Shown here piece by piece: positions 46,101 to 57,066 of a stretch of 64,000 nucleotides of DNA. The notes under the pieces were generated by a model. It had not been told where the DNA came from. It saw only the letters and a list, made by a program, of their open reading frames with translations, and did not search any database. A program made the position numbers and the translations under genes. This stretch comes from Hypomesus transpacificus (lineage: Eukaryota; Chordata; Actinopteri; Osmeriformes; Osmeridae): contig NC_061074.1 in assembly GCF_021917145.1 (NCBI RefSeq), positions 5,713,837 to 5,777,836 on the forward strand. The letters run 5' to 3'. Numbering within the stretch: position 1 is the stretch's first letter; every line of letters begins with the position of its first letter.

Positions 46101-49100
46101 GACATTGAGTCCGAATGGGCCATGTTCCGGGCCTCCATTGTTGAAGCGGCTGACCGGAGCTGCGGCCGCAGGGCGGTCGGTGCATGTCGCGGCGGTAACC
46201 CTCGGACCCGGTGGTGGACTCCGGAGGTGAGGGATGCCGTCAAGCTGAAGAAGGAGGCCTATCGGACTTTATTGGCTGGTAGGACTCCAGAGGCAGCTGA
46301 TGTGTACCGGCAGGCCAAGCGGAACGCGGCTTTGGCGGTCGCGGAGGCAAAAACCCGGGCATGGGAGGAGTTCGGCGAGGCCATGGAGAATGACTTCCGA
46401 ACGGCTTCAAAAAGGTTCTGGACCACCATCCGGCGGCTCAGGAGGGGGAAGCAGTGCTCTGTCAACACTGTATACGGTGGGGATGGTGCGCTGCTGACCT
46501 CGACGGGGGACGTCCTGGATCGGTGGAAGGAATACTTCGAAGACCTCCTTAATTCCACCAACACGCTTCCCGACGTGGAGGCAGAGTCTGGGGACATCGG
46601 GGGGGGCCCTTCTATCTCTGGGGCTGAGGTCGCCGAGGTGGTTGAAAAGCTCCGCGGTGGCAGGGCCCCTGGGGTGGATGAGGTCCGCCCGGAGTTCCTT
46701 AAGGCTCTGGATGTTGTAGGGCTGTCTTGGTTGACACGACTCTGCAACATCGCGTGGACATCGGGGACAGTGCCTCTGGACTGGCAGACCGGGGTGGTGG
46801 TTCCCCTCTTTAAAAAGGGGGACCGGAGGGTGTGCTCCAACTTTAGGGGGATCACACTCCTCAGCCTCCCTGGGAAAGTCTATTCAGGGGTCCTGGAGAG
46901 GAGGGTCCGTCGGATTGTCGAACCTCGGATTCAGGAGGAGCAATGTGGTTTTCGTCCTGGCCGTGGAACAGTGGACCAGCTTTATACCCTCCGCGGAGTC
47001 CTGGAGGGTACATGGGAGTTCGCCCAACCAGTCTACACATGTTTTGTGGATTTGGAAAAGGCGTTCGACCGTGTCCCTCGGGGGCTCATGTGGGGGGTGC
47101 TCCGAGAGTACGGGGTACCGGATTTCCTGATCGGGGCTGTCCGGTCCCTGTACGACCGGTGCCAGAGTTTGGTCCGCATTGCCGGTAGTAAGTCGAACTT
47201 GTTTCCGGTGAGGGTTGGACTCCGCCAGGGCTGCCCTATGTCACCGATTCTGTTCATTACCTATATGGACAGAATTTCTAGGCGCAGCCAGGGTGTTGAG
47301 GGGGTCCGGTTTGGTGACCTCAGGATCGGGTCGCTGCTTTTTGCGGATGATGTGGTCCTGTTGGCTTCATCGGGCCGTGACCTTCAGCTCTCACTGGAGC
47401 GGTTCGCAACCGAATGTGAAGCGGCTGGGATGCGAATCAGCACCTCCAAATCTGAGGCCATGGTAATCGACCGGAAAAGGGTGGAGTGCCATCTCCGGGT
47501 CGGGGAGGAGATCCTGAACCAAGCGGAGGAGTTCAAGTATCTCGGGGTCTTGTTCACGAGTGAGGGAAGAATGGAGCGCGAGCTCGACAGGCGGATCGGT
47601 GCGGCGTCCGCAGTGATGCGGGCTCTGCATCGGTCCGTCGTGGTGAAGAAGGAGCTGAGTCGAAAGGCGAAGCTCTCTATTTACCAGTCGATCTACGTTC
47701 CTACCCTCACCTATGGTCACAAACTATGGGTAGTGACCGAAAGAACGAGATCGCGAATACAAGCGGCCGAAATGAGCTTTCTCCGTAGGGTGTCCGGGCT
47801 CTCCCTTAGAGATAGGGTGAGAAGCTCGATCATCCGGGAGGGGCTCAGAGTAGAACCGCTGCTCCTCCGCGTCGAGAGGAGCCAGCTGAGGTGGCTCGGG
47901 CATCTGATTAGGATGCCTCCTGGACGCCTCCCTGGTGAGGTGTTCCGGGCACGTCCCACTGGGAAGAGGCCCCGGGGAAGACCCAGGACACGCTGGAGGG
48001 ACTATGTCTCTCAGCTGGCCTGGGAACGCCTTGGGGTCCCCCAGGAAGAGCTGGCGGAAGTGGCCGGGGGGAGGGAAGTCTGGGCCTCCCTGCTTAGGTC
48101 GCTGCCCCCGCGACCCGATCCCCGGACAAGCGGCAGATGACGACGACGACGACGATGACATGGAGTCCTTTAAAGGCCCACAACAATAACAGTTTCCCCA
48201 TTAAAAGGTGCCAACATTTACACATCAATTCAAGACCTGCATCGTCATTTTCCCAATCTCCGGGCCCAGGGACCTCTGAAAAGGGTATGCTGTGTTGCCA
48301 ACCAAGGCAACACTGGTAGCTTTGTCAGACAAGTAGCCTGCCACCTCCATACCTGTGAAGAAACCAAAAAAAAAAAAAAAAAACATGAAGAGAATATTCA
48401 AAGACTGAAGAAGTGAACAATAATTATTATTATTAATGATAATTGGAAGCCGTGCATTCATGTTTTCTTCAAGACAAATATTTGATCAGAAGATCTAGAA
48501 CTCAACCAATAAAGGAGGCTCCACTGATTACAGCTTTGTGGCCCACACAGGACTGGTGGATCTCCTTGGCGTCCTCATAGCTCTGCAGTACTTTTACACC
48601 ATCCAGATGCGAACCTGTGCAGCTCAGTGGCCTTGCTCTACAGGTGGCAGAGCAGAGGATAAAAATGTATTCAAAAGTCCTACACTTATATATGAATCCA
48701 TGATCATCATTGACTTGACAAGATCATATTTAAACACAGACCTAAACAGAGGCTTGTAGATAATATGGAACCTCATCAGCGGTAGTTGTGACTAACCTGC
48801 ATCCAGTTGATAGGAGTAGCTTGTCATAATGTTGCAATGTGCCATCGCTGAACTTCACTGTATTTTCCTCAGTGTTAACAAAAACTGCCTGAAACACACA
48901 CACTTCAGATGCTTTGCTTGACATAATCGGGGCCTAAAATAAAAATCACTGTAATCTATTTCCTGAAACACATTCAGATTATATTTATTCATGAAAGTGT
49001 AGTTACTCCTTCTAAATGTACCTCCTTTTGCGTCCAAAGTTCTATGTCATGCTGTTTGAAGAACTCAGTCTGACGAAGGAGAATGTCGTTGCTCTCTAAA

Positions 49101-51162
49101 TTCATGGCCTAAGAACATCGGGAGTCGAAAAGAATGGTGACGTATAAATCACATGTAACACAAAAAGAGGGCTTTGATCAAATACTCAATAAAACATCCT
49201 TTCTATCAAGTACTTTAATACTTTAATACTATCTTTCCTTCTTTTTACAAGAAAAGAAAGAAAGATAGGGCTATGCATAGCTTCACCAAATCAGCCATGT
49301 CTGATGTGAGATTAGAAGGGGCCCAGCAGAGGGCCTATTATGACAACCAGAACCTGCAGTACCTTGCTGATTTTAGGCTTATCGTATGGAGGCAGAGTGT
49401 CCTTGGTTGCCATTATCACTCTGCCTTCATAATGGTTTTGTCTCAGAGTCTCAGCACACACAAGAGAAGCAGGCCCTATGTAGAAAGAACATCATTCAGA
49501 ATGTGCATACAACTAAAATACATCACGATGGAAGATGGCGTCATTGTCAGGAGCAACATGTCTTTGCGGAGGGGTTTGGTCACCTCTCTCTGAAGCCTCC
49601 AAATTTTCTGGTGTTTCAGGCCCAGTTCTTACCTCCTCCAATCAGAAGAGTGGTGTGGCTAACCCCTGGAATCCTGCCGCTCATCTCCCTCACCCTCTTG
49701 GTCAGCGACATAGACTGAACATGTAGAAATGGTATGTTTGACCAGAAGCAAAACATTTAAAACATACATTTTGTATAATTATATTTAAAAACAAAGAAAA
49801 CATTCTAAAGAAATCGTCATTAAAAATGAAAAAAAAAAATACCTTCTTGTTAATAGATACATAAACCTTGCCATCTTCAACCTTGACCTGTCAAAATAAA
49901 AATATTTTACTAATACGAATTTCCTTTTAAAGCCAGCAAGATTACCCTGTACATTATAGACTAGACTGTGCTCCTGCACTATGAGAAGTCACAAAGGTCA
50001 CCTTATAACTGGGCAAACAGTCCAGGCCTGGATAATCCTCGATATCTCCAGTCTTGACATTAAAGCAAGCACCATGAAAGGGGCATCTTACTCTGTCCCC
50101 AATCAGTGCCCCTGTCAGATAGCATGACATTCGCATTATTCACTACCAAGCACCATTTACACACACATCTCCTAAATATGACAAATGATGACAACAATGA
50201 CTTGCAGTTTTCACACAAATCGGACTGTAACTCGACACTGTTTGACCTAACAACGGCAACTAAATATTTGAATGAACACTTTCCAATTAACAGATTTGAA
50301 TTCATCATCTACCTTTTGTACAAGCAATTGTAGTTTATGAATTCAATACAATAAACAATTATGACATCTTGGTGTGTGTACCAGTTGAGTTGTGTTGCTT
50401 ACCTTTGATGAGAGGAGCACCGTAGTGAGAACACTTGGTCCCAACAGCACTGTACTGGCCCTGGGTTCGGACTAACAAAATCCTCTGGCCCTCCACCTCC
50501 ACCTCCTTCATTCTATCAAATATATAAAAAAGTAATCATTATGGGATCGAGTGCAACTTTATCATATTTGTACTGGATGATAATTAGAAAATACTGGTTT
50601 TGATATAGGTTATCTGCATTATGTATTTTATTGGTAAAAATACTCTAAAAGACAAACGTGTACAAGTAAACTTACTGTCCATCCTGTAGGTCTAACTCTT
50701 GGCACACAATCCCTGTGACGACATCCTCATCCAGGTCCTGACCTGAAGAATGACCCTGACGCAGACTCATGTCTGTTTACAAAAAGACAAGTGTAATCGA
50801 CTGGTGAAGGTTACAAATAAACTTGGACATGGCTACGTACAGAGAGGCCTGCAGTAGATTGCTTAACAACAATCCTTTCTAAAGCGTCAACACAATGGGG
50901 CGATCACCACATTTGCAGATACCCTACAAGCAACACGGAATATGTATATAGCTACACTTTAGACCACATTGCACGCATTACGTTATCGAAAATATACACA
51001 CCAAATACACCATCTACAACACTGTTTTACACATTATTTAACACAGGAAGCATTTTATAAATCTTTATATGAATGAATATATAGCCTGTAGCGCAATTTG
51101 CATTGCGGCATAAAAGACCTACCCGACAACGAAGAAGTCTTTGATAGAAATATTCGCTGCAT
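43143..51162 (-). CDS. AIFM3-like Rieske / FAD-NAD oxidoreductase, with an in-frame TGA near the C-terminus
   Basis: Exons (minus): 51123-51162, 50676-50772, 50403-50512, 50002-50111, 49843-49887, 49633-49714, 49363-49475, 49022-49108, 48797-48888, 48507-48637, 48237-48352, 44653-44724, 44455-44518, 44242-44318, 43964-44081, 43737-43835, 43570-43645, 43319-43423, 43143-43173. Phases close to 554 codons before TAA. AIFM3 (AIFL) is a mitochondrial flavoprotein with a [2Fe-2S] domain. Rieske ligands are C73-x-H75 and C92-x2-H95 ([18 protein letters not shown]); the FAD loop is LLIGGGPAS (about 157-165); the NAD loop is [13 protein letters not shown] (about 295-306); the second FAD motif is [15 protein letters not shown] at 43369-43371 interrupts codon 528, but IAEMMSRGQ and, after the next intron, DNLGWL continue the family pattern. 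The N-terminus [13 protein letters not shown] looks like a mitochondrial presequence. It may be a fish AIFM3 paralogue; the exact orthologue is unsure. Confidence 0.9.
43369..43371 (-). other. In-frame TGA inside conserved coding sequence
   Basis: The codon follows FDPAVA and precedes IAEMMSRG, where AIFM3 has a basic residue (VSKVAE). A CGA to TGA transition at a CpG would explain it in one step. The stop lies 50 bases before the last splice junction, so nonsense-mediated decay may not act. The truncated product would be 527 residues, missing 26 C-terminal residues. Confidence 0.85.
44781..44794. repeat. Left target-site duplication of the Rex3 insertion
   Basis: ATGACATGGAGTCC, identical to 48155-48168. 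It marks the insertion point in intron 11 of the AIFM3-like gene. Confidence 0.9.
44795..48154 (+). mobile_element. Rex3 (RTE-clade) LINE, apparently full length
   Basis: A 3.36-kb GC-rich insert flanked by a perfect 14-base duplication lies in intron 11 of the AIFM3-like gene, antisense to it. It begins CCTTGAGTCACCACCTTACC, has about 150 bases before the long frame, and ends just after the stop codon in a short ATGACGACGACGACG tail, as expected for RTE elements, which have tiny 3' UTRs and short tandem tails. The reverse-transcriptase segment contains TGGCAGACCGGGGTGGTGGT (46782-46801) and CAGGGCTGCCCTATGTCACCG-like sequence (47226-47246), which correspond to conserved Rex3 sites used for PCR surveys of fish, as I recall them. 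Rex3 copies are usually truncated at the 5' end; this one is not obviously so. Confidence 0.92.
44949..48140 (+). CDS. Rex3 polyprotein: AP-like endonuclease and reverse transcriptase
   Basis: One uninterrupted frame of 1,063 residues. The first 90 or so residues are Gly/Arg/Pro-rich and may not be genuine coding sequence. The endonuclease starts near residue 97 (LGSWNVTSL), with [10 protein letters not shown] near 230, [11 protein letters not shown] near 300 and STDHHLVV near 325. The Glu usually found after the third strand of AP endonucleases is not evident (GLASTHS), which I believe is shared by Rex3. Reverse-transcriptase blocks follow: [42 protein letters not shown] (near 700), [13 protein letters not shown] and the catalytic FADDVV (near 797). 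A C-terminal domain ends in a basic [10 protein letters not shown] segment typical of RTE. There are no internal stops or frameshifts, so the copy may be recent. Insertion requires target-primed reverse transcription. Confidence 0.93.
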   Translation: MKKYNNGSQLPLPGSGSPGPPPGARPGGGARWRAPGGRAFSHGARSGTARRDNVGPSSSGLTIRRRGHGGRVQCETGGGRRRGPWRSDPRLQKLALGSWNVTSLAGKEPELVREVESFRLDIVGLASTHSVGSGTSLLERGWTLFHSGVALGERRRAGVGILVSPRFGACTLGFTPVDERVASLRLRVGGRVLTVVCAYAPNGSSEYPPFLESLGGVLESAPPGDSLVLLGDFNAHVGNDSETWRGVIGRNGPPDLNPSGVLLLDFCARHGLSITNTMFKHKGVHMCTWHQDTRGLSSMIDFVVVSSDLGPHVVDTRVRRGAELSTDHHLVVSWLRWWGRTPVRPGRPKRNVRVCWERLAEPSVRRSFNSHLRESFDHVSGGAGDIESEWAMFRASIVEAADRSCGRRAVGACRGGNPRTRWWTPEVRDAVKLKKEAYRTLLAGRTPEAADVYRQAKRNAALAVAEAKTRAWEEFGEAMENDFRTASKRFWTTIRRLRRGKQCSVNTVYGGDGALLTSTGDVLDRWKEYFEDLLNSTNTLPDVEAESGDIGGGPSISGAEVAEVVEKLRGGRAPGVDEVRPEFLKALDVVGLSWLTRLCNIAWTSGTVPLDWQTGVVVPLFKKGDRRVCSNFRGITLLSLPGKVYSGVLERRVRRIVEPRIQEEQCGFRPGRGTVDQLYTLRGVLEGTWEFAQPVYTCFVDLEKAFDRVPRGLMWGVLREYGVPDFLIGAVRSLYDRCQSLVRIAGSKSNLFPVRVGLRQGCPMSPILFITYMDRISRRSQGVEGVRFGDLRIGSLLFADDVVLLASSGRDLQLSLERFATECEAAGMRISTSKSEAMVIDRKRVECHLRVGEEILNQAEEFKYLGVLFTSEGRMERELDRRIGAASAVMRALHRSVVVKKELSRKAKLSIYQSIYVPTLTYGHKLWVVTERTRSRIQAAEMSFLRRVSGLSLRDRVRSSIIREGLRVEPLLLRVERSQLRWLGHLIRMPPGRLPGEVFRARPTGKRPRGRPRTRWRDYVSQLAWERLGVPQEELAEVAGGREVWASLLRSLPPRPDPRTSGR
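48155..48168. repeat. Right target-site duplication of the Rex3 insertion
   Basis: ATGACATGGAGTCC directly follows the GAC-repeat tail and is identical to the left copy at 44781-44794. Confidence 0.9.
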
Positions 51163-52558
51163 GTATTTCTGGGTGAAAACGCTTGTCGCCGTATTTTTCA
51201 ACCAAAGAATTGTTCGCGTTTGCATGTTACACTATAGCCTATATAGACTCAATCAGTGACGTTGAAATTAAGTCAACGGTTCAGGCTGCTACGGTCGAAT
51301 ACCTCTGATTAGACAGGATCCACAGTCATTGCCCACTCTAAACATTGTATGTAAGCAACATGTGTAACAGTGACTAAGCAGTAGCTAGCCAGCTTTGTCA
51401 GGTTTGACAACACTTCCCTTACAGAGGAGCTCAACGCTAGTGCCTCTGGGCTGACAGGAATCAATCGCCTATGGCAGCGATTTTCTTTTAGGGATCTTGA
51501 GCACTTATCCAAACGATGTCAAACGGGACACCGCACGTCCTTGGGTCATGAAACGAACATCTAGAAAATTACAACTTTACACGTTACCCGGTTCTCGAGT
51601 TAATAGCTAAGCAATCGTTGCCCTAAAATCCCACTATATAATTTTTTGTAGTAGGCTAACATGCATTCTGTCACTAGGGGGTACTGTAGCATCCTGCAGA
51701 TTGTGATCTGTCATACTTGAACTGACCAGCAGATGTCCCTATGGAGAAGATTTATCAAACGCTTCGAAAAAGCGATACTTTTTTTCAAATAGCTCGTTGC
51801 TTTGAAAAGCTTCGTTTCCCCCATTACTAGTCTGAGCCAGCAGTTTTTGAAATGAAATGTTCCAAGATGCATGCAATAAGCAATATGTGGTTATTGAATT
51901 TAGCCTGCTATATTGGCTGTATATTGTCTCCAGTTATTTGAAAAATTATAAACTGCTGTCTGATTCATCCTTAAAGCAATTTCCCTTTCAGATATAGGTC
52001 TATACCATAATTTTATACCTGCGTAAAACTAATCTTCCCATAAATCTTTAGAAAGCCTTTGAATGAACGAGGATGGGCAAGCATAAAACGACAGCTTTTC
52101 TTAACCGCGCCCCCTTGTAGTAGGGCGGAGACTGTTGTTCCCTTGCGTTGAGGACGAAAAGTTACACAAGCGCTGTCAGGATTTTATAATACAAGCGTTT
52201 CACAACTCCCGTGCTTCATTACGCTTGCATCCTCCAAATAAATTCTGTCGTCTGCTGTGGGTCTGCATTTATATCTGGCGAATGCAATTAGCTCTTGTGG
52301 ACACGCCTTAATTCTCGGGGAAAAAACATTTAATTTTTTTTTTTATCGAATTATTGTCGGTCTGCGATGAACACATGACATTGTTTTGAGTCTGTATAAC
52401 ACCACTTTCTGTGAAAGGTCATAATGTACCGTTTGACGTTGTGATCATCTAAATCGAGCGCAAATTGGTGCTGAAGGTATCGTTCCAGTGGAGCGCGCGA
52501 GTTTTCAGACATCAGACAAGTCTTTCAAAAAAGCTGAAAACAAGGGCTTCGGTCAGTC
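51163..52558. promoter_or_regulatory. Head-to-head upstream region, AIFM3-like / TLCD2
   Basis: The two start codons diverge across 1.4 kb. A GC-box-like GGGCGG lies at 52123-52128 next to CGCCCCC, and CpG dinucleotides are more frequent in the TLCD2-proximal part (52430-52510). A minus-strand open frame of 67 codons (51309-51512) was not convincing as a protein. Transcription starts cannot be placed from sequence. Confidence 0.45.
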
Positions 52559-55137
52559 ATGGAGTTGAATTCAGTTATTTTGACGGCGGGAGGCTCTATA
52601 GGTTTTTTTAAAATAGTCAACTCAGTATTCGGCAAACTCCCCATGCCAGAGTCTGCTTGCAGAAACGCATGGAAATGGAGGAATATATCGACATCTTTCG
52701 TTCACAGTCTCATAACTGGGATATGGTCTGTGCTATGGTGAGTTTTGTCAAAGCATTCAAAAGTTCTGGATAACAAAGCGGGCACGTTTGAACCCTTGGG
52801 AGGGAGACTATCGGTTTATTGGATTACATTTTCATTTCAATAAAGATTGTATATTTATATTTTGGGGAAATCAGTAGCCTGTCTTAATTAGGCTGGTCGA
52901 ATTGATAGCTGCATCTGGACTACTGTCATCAGTACAATTAAGTATTTGGTACGCTTCCGCAATTTGGATTCAATTTCAAAAGTGCTGTATTTTGTTTTTG
53001 AACACACTCTCTGTAAGTTATATAAGTGGTTTACGTTTGTTTTCTTTTTCTTTTTAGCTTTGTCCTTCACCCACAGATGGCAGAGGATTTGATAGGGACC
53101 CATTCTGCGTTTTCGCACGCGCTAGTAACGGTATCAATTGGTAAGTCTGCGTGGATTGTAAGAGAAGGGTGACAGGTGGGGAGGCAGGTGAGCAGTGTGT
53201 TTGATACTTTGAGTAAGGAGGCGGGAAGGCAATGGAGACTAGTCTATGCTCGTGTGTGTAATGTAACACACTGGTTGAAGGGAAATGTGAAAGAAACTAA
53301 CCAAGGAGAAATAGCCAAGACTATTTTACTCATCATTATTGCCAGCTGGTTCGAGATGTTAAGTCAGGGACATGAGGATAGGGATGTGAAATGTCCACAC
53401 CTTTACACTTAAACAGTAGGCCTGTTGTTTGTTGGGGATGTATTCATAAAGTAAGTTCAGGGTAACTAAGTTTGTGTAGGTTTCCATAGTGAGGTGACTT
53501 TGGATAGTAACAATGTGTGTGTGTGTGTGTTTGCTTATACATGTAAGTGACATATATAATGCTGCATATGTCACTGAGCACTTCCAAATTCTGGGAAATT
53601 AACATTAATTTGCCAACAACATCAAATTGTATTTGGCTACACCATCTACATGGTAAACCGATAACTAGACATAGTTCAATGAAAACCTAATATTTCTCTA
53701 TAGGACTTGAAATACATTCACAGTTCTTACTTTTCAGTTTGCCACAAGCTTAGTTACTGTAAGTGATGGCATGCAGTACAACATTGGAATTTCTGGGATT
53801 TTTAAATGATTTTAGAAGAATCTCTCCCCTGGAAGCTGGGAGAGTGGGAAGCCACTCTCCCAGTAAGAATCAATGGGGGGCATTATGATTCGTCCCAGGC
53901 ACTCAACCTACCCCTATAGGCCATGTGACTTCAGATCTTAGCTGTAACAGCAAAAAAGCCAGTACATTTATGTGGGTTGTCCAGAGAGAAAAGTCACAAC
54001 AAGTGTAGTGTCTTGGGCCCTCCCACCAACAATGTGGCGTGATACTGAGGCCACAGTGTGTTTGGTGGCCATCTTGGAAATGTATGTTTTGTGGGCCAAT
54101 TAAATGTTTCATTCCCAATCATTGATTCCATATTTTGTAAACTGACTGATGTATACTTTTCAAATTGAATAAAAAATTACATGTAAGATTTGTTTTTGAC
54201 CATCTCAGTCACGGAATCTTTATAAGTGAATTATTTACCACAATAAATCATGGAATTAAATTGGCTATAGTATCCGTGTAAGGGTGTATATCTCATTTTT
54301 TCTTTTGTTTTAATGCTCTTTCTGTCACCATCCCAACATAAGTATATAGAGTAAGGCAAGCTTTGTTGTATGGGCGTGCCATGGATGGATCACCTTTTAA
54401 GTGCTCAGGGTTCACATTGACATCAAAGACATCAAGGTCAATGCTGGTGTATTTAAATTGTGCTTGTTACAACACACACTCTCTCCCAACTCAGTACAGA
54501 TACACAAAGGTGAAAAGAGAGCAGTTAATGAATTCTAATGAGACCCAGCCATGAGATAAGAGGCCTTTATTCAAGTCTAGCCAACGGGCACTACTAGTCA
54601 CGTTACAGAAAGTTTATTTCACATGTGATTTTAAAAACAATGGCATAAATCAAGCATTTTTCCTGAACATGTTACATGGATTGGGTAAAATCCCTTGTGA
54701 CACCTGAATGTGACTAGTACCTCACATTGGCCAGTGGAACAATGTCTGTAAAATTCAGAACATAGGAGCACGCATTAGGGGTTAAGTTGAGTATATCCGG
54801 GGTCCCCTGCCTCCCACTACCCCTCATCTTAATGCTTTATTATCTTTCCGCAATTCTGAAAACCTGTCTCCATGGACACTCTCTTAGCGGGGAAACAGAT
54901 ATAAATAGCTCTCTCCACCGACATCTTGGTTGCCATACTTGGTGTTGTCATGGAAGCGGGGTACCACCAACATTTTATATGCCCAACGTTCCCTTTTTAG
55001 AAGAAGCCTGATCCATTTGTAGCTTTTCTGAGTGTGATTCTCTTATGTTGACAGGTTACTTCATATATGACTTCTTGGACATGGTTCTGAACCAGAAAAT
55101 AGGCCAATCATGGGAGCTTCTGTTCCATCACGTGGTG
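52559..55137 (+). CDS. tlcd2: TLCD2, TLC-domain membrane protein (5' part; gene continues past the window)
   Basis: Three coding exons, 52559-52737, 53058-53140 and 55055-55137, join in phase. TLCD2 is a multi-pass TLC-domain protein of the plasma membrane that, with TLCD1, limits the incorporation of long polyunsaturated chains into phospholipids. After an N-terminal hydrophobic segment, LPMPESACRNAWKWRN aligns with mammalian TLCD2 (LPTPESAARDRWQWWN), HPQMAED with YPQMAAD, and SIGYFIYDFLDMVLNQ with SVGYFLADGADLLWNQ. The segment SWELLFHHVVV carries the His-His pair characteristic of TLC proteins. The final exon or exons, encoding the remaining TLC helices, were not found before the window's end, so the intron is at least 8.8 kb. 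TLCD1 fits less well and TLCD3A does not fit. The start is the first in-frame ATG. Confidence 0.88.
53836..53863. repeat. Perfect 12-bp hairpin in TLCD2 intron 2
   Basis: CTGGGAGAGTGG, loop GAAG, then CCACTCTCCCAG: an exact GC-rich stem with a four-base loop. It is too short to be a microRNA precursor by itself. Confidence 0.95.
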
Positions 55138-56980
55138 GTAAGTGGTTTCAGCTGCACCTCTAAAGTCTGAGGTAGACCTTCCTTCCATCTTTCCACATTC
55201 ATCTGCTGTCATTTGTTATATCATATGGATTTGACCCATAGAATATTTAACCCTTGTAGAGGTAGAGGTTGAGGGAGTCTTTCTTTGAACTGTCTCTAAG
55301 CCTAGCAGCTGGTTAACACACTCAGAGGTGTGTATTTCTAAGTACAATTTAGCCAACGTGCCTACCATTCAATACTATCCACCCCGTAGGTCCTGATATA
55401 CATCAGACAGCATTCTCCCAGTGTACTGGAGCTTTTTCTTGTCAAGCCACCCTACCTTGTCTAAACCTCCCAAGAGATCATCAAACCCCCTCAGGGAACT
55501 CACAATTGCTCATAAGTATCTTCACCATTCCCATCAGAACTAAGGCACCTGGTGTGAAGATTGACACTGTTTGTCATTCATGTCAGAAATTGTTTATTGT
55601 TTATTAAGGACAATGGGTTAGTCTTTTTCTCGTATATGACAGTAGGTGTCTTGTGGTAATACAAGTGTGATATACACTGTAAGGTAAAATATGTCTAGGT
55701 GGAAGTCAAGGGTCATCTCTCCCTCCCCCATTCTCGATTATGAACAGGTGTTCAAACCGGTAGGGTGGAGGGGCTGAGGTAGGAGTGGTGAGTCTGAGGC
55801 TGTCTTTCCTTTTATCAGGTTTTTGTCTGCAGCATCAGGTCAAAGGTTTCTCCAGGAAGATTTGACCACTTGTCATGGGTCAACACTCAGATATGTGCTT
55901 ACTTCCCAGACAACTATTTGGGGAGCTGGTGTACGAGTACTTTGTTAGGGTGTGTCTTCTTTTAAATGTGTCCATATCTCTGTGCTGATGACTAGTACAC
56001 CACACATCCCCGTGGGTGTGTGACTCACCATACGGGCCTTCCCCATTCAGTGTCGACTATCTGTTGCAACAGTGCTGTGTGTATCTAAACCCACCAACCC
56101 AGTTCGCCAGCTCTACACCCTATGGTCACATATTAGAATTAAAGTGACAGTGCTTTGGCATAGTCCTTATGAGTTACATCACCCTTTGAGATCGGCCCAT
56201 CCTGGTGAAAGTAGCCAGCTAGCCAGACCACATTAGTAGGCTTTGTTTTCTTTACTTTTTCTCACTCCTTACTTTACTGGGATGGTGAACCTCATTCAGG
56301 ATGAGGTCTTATCTGGAAAGCTGCCCAAACAGATTGTCAATGGCTTTGAGAGACGGGGGGACTTCTACCTTTTTTTTTTTTTTCATTCACTTGCGTCACT
56401 CTCTGGACTCTCTCTGTTTCTATCACTCTTTTTAGTCCTGGCGTAAATGATGAATGAGAGTTATGGATGTTGTGTTGTGGGATTTAGAGGAAAAGTAGAT
56501 CTCTCTTTGTTTACTCTCATTTTCCCAAGTGACAAGGACGTTCCTTTTGTTGCTTATGCTTTGGTGACCATATATTCACCCAACAAATCCCATAAGTCCT
56601 TATTGTTACATTTACTTATTTTGTAATCCTTAAACTGGTATGTGGGGTGATGCTAAAAGTTAGCATAACAAGTCAAGCTGTGTTGATTCCAGGTCTAGTG
56701 AACAAAGGAAGTTAAACTAAGCAGTCAACTGTTCCATGCAAATCTTTTTGTGTGTGTGTGCTCTTGAGCAGATTGGACATGTAGTTATGGCAGAGTAGAG
56801 AAGGACACTTCTCTATTAAGGCATGGGCTACAAGACAGCAGTATACAGACCTGTATCCCCCCTAACCTTTGACCCTTCCCCTTCCTTTGGGAAACAGGAA
56901 GTCCTCATGCTCGTGCCAAAATGGTACACCAGTGTTTACATCTCTGAGTCAGTCTTAGATGGGAGGAGATAAAACATATA

Positions 56981-57066
56981 GGGCCGGTTTTGCAAACATA
57001 GATTAAGTTTATTCTTGGACCCCAAAAAATCGAATTCAATAGAAAACTGTCTGCGAAACCAGCCCA
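56981..57066. mobile_element. Short MITE-like element with terminal inverted repeats
   Basis: It starts GGGCCGGTTTTGCAAACATA and ends GCGAAACCAGCCCA, so the ends are imperfect inverted repeats (GGGCCGGTTT against TGGGCTGGTTTC). The interior, GATTAAGTTTATTCTTGGAC, resembles an abundant teleost element of about 85-130 bp with ends reading GGGCCGGTTTCCCAGACA. It is flanked by TA. It is too small to encode anything and may be a partner of a DNA transposase elsewhere in the genome. Confidence 0.6.

Noticed and set aside
48136..48156. (GAC)n as an independent microsatellite
   Set aside because: It is the tail of the Rex3 element, placed exactly between the stop codon and the target-site duplication.
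44997..48161. Minus-strand open frames of 70-200 codons
   Set aside because: These are shadows of the GC-rich Rex3 coding frame on the plus strand.
51309..51512. 67-codon minus-strand frame upstream of the AIFM3-like gene
   Set aside because: Not in phase with the traced first exon and without family similarity. At most it overlaps a 5' UTR.
52559..55137. Assignment of this gene as TLCD3A (FAM57A), which neighbours VPS53 in humans
   Set aside because: The protein pattern (MPESACRNAWKWRN, HPQMAED, LNQKIGQSWELLFHH) follows TLCD2 and not TLCD3A, despite the tempting synteny.
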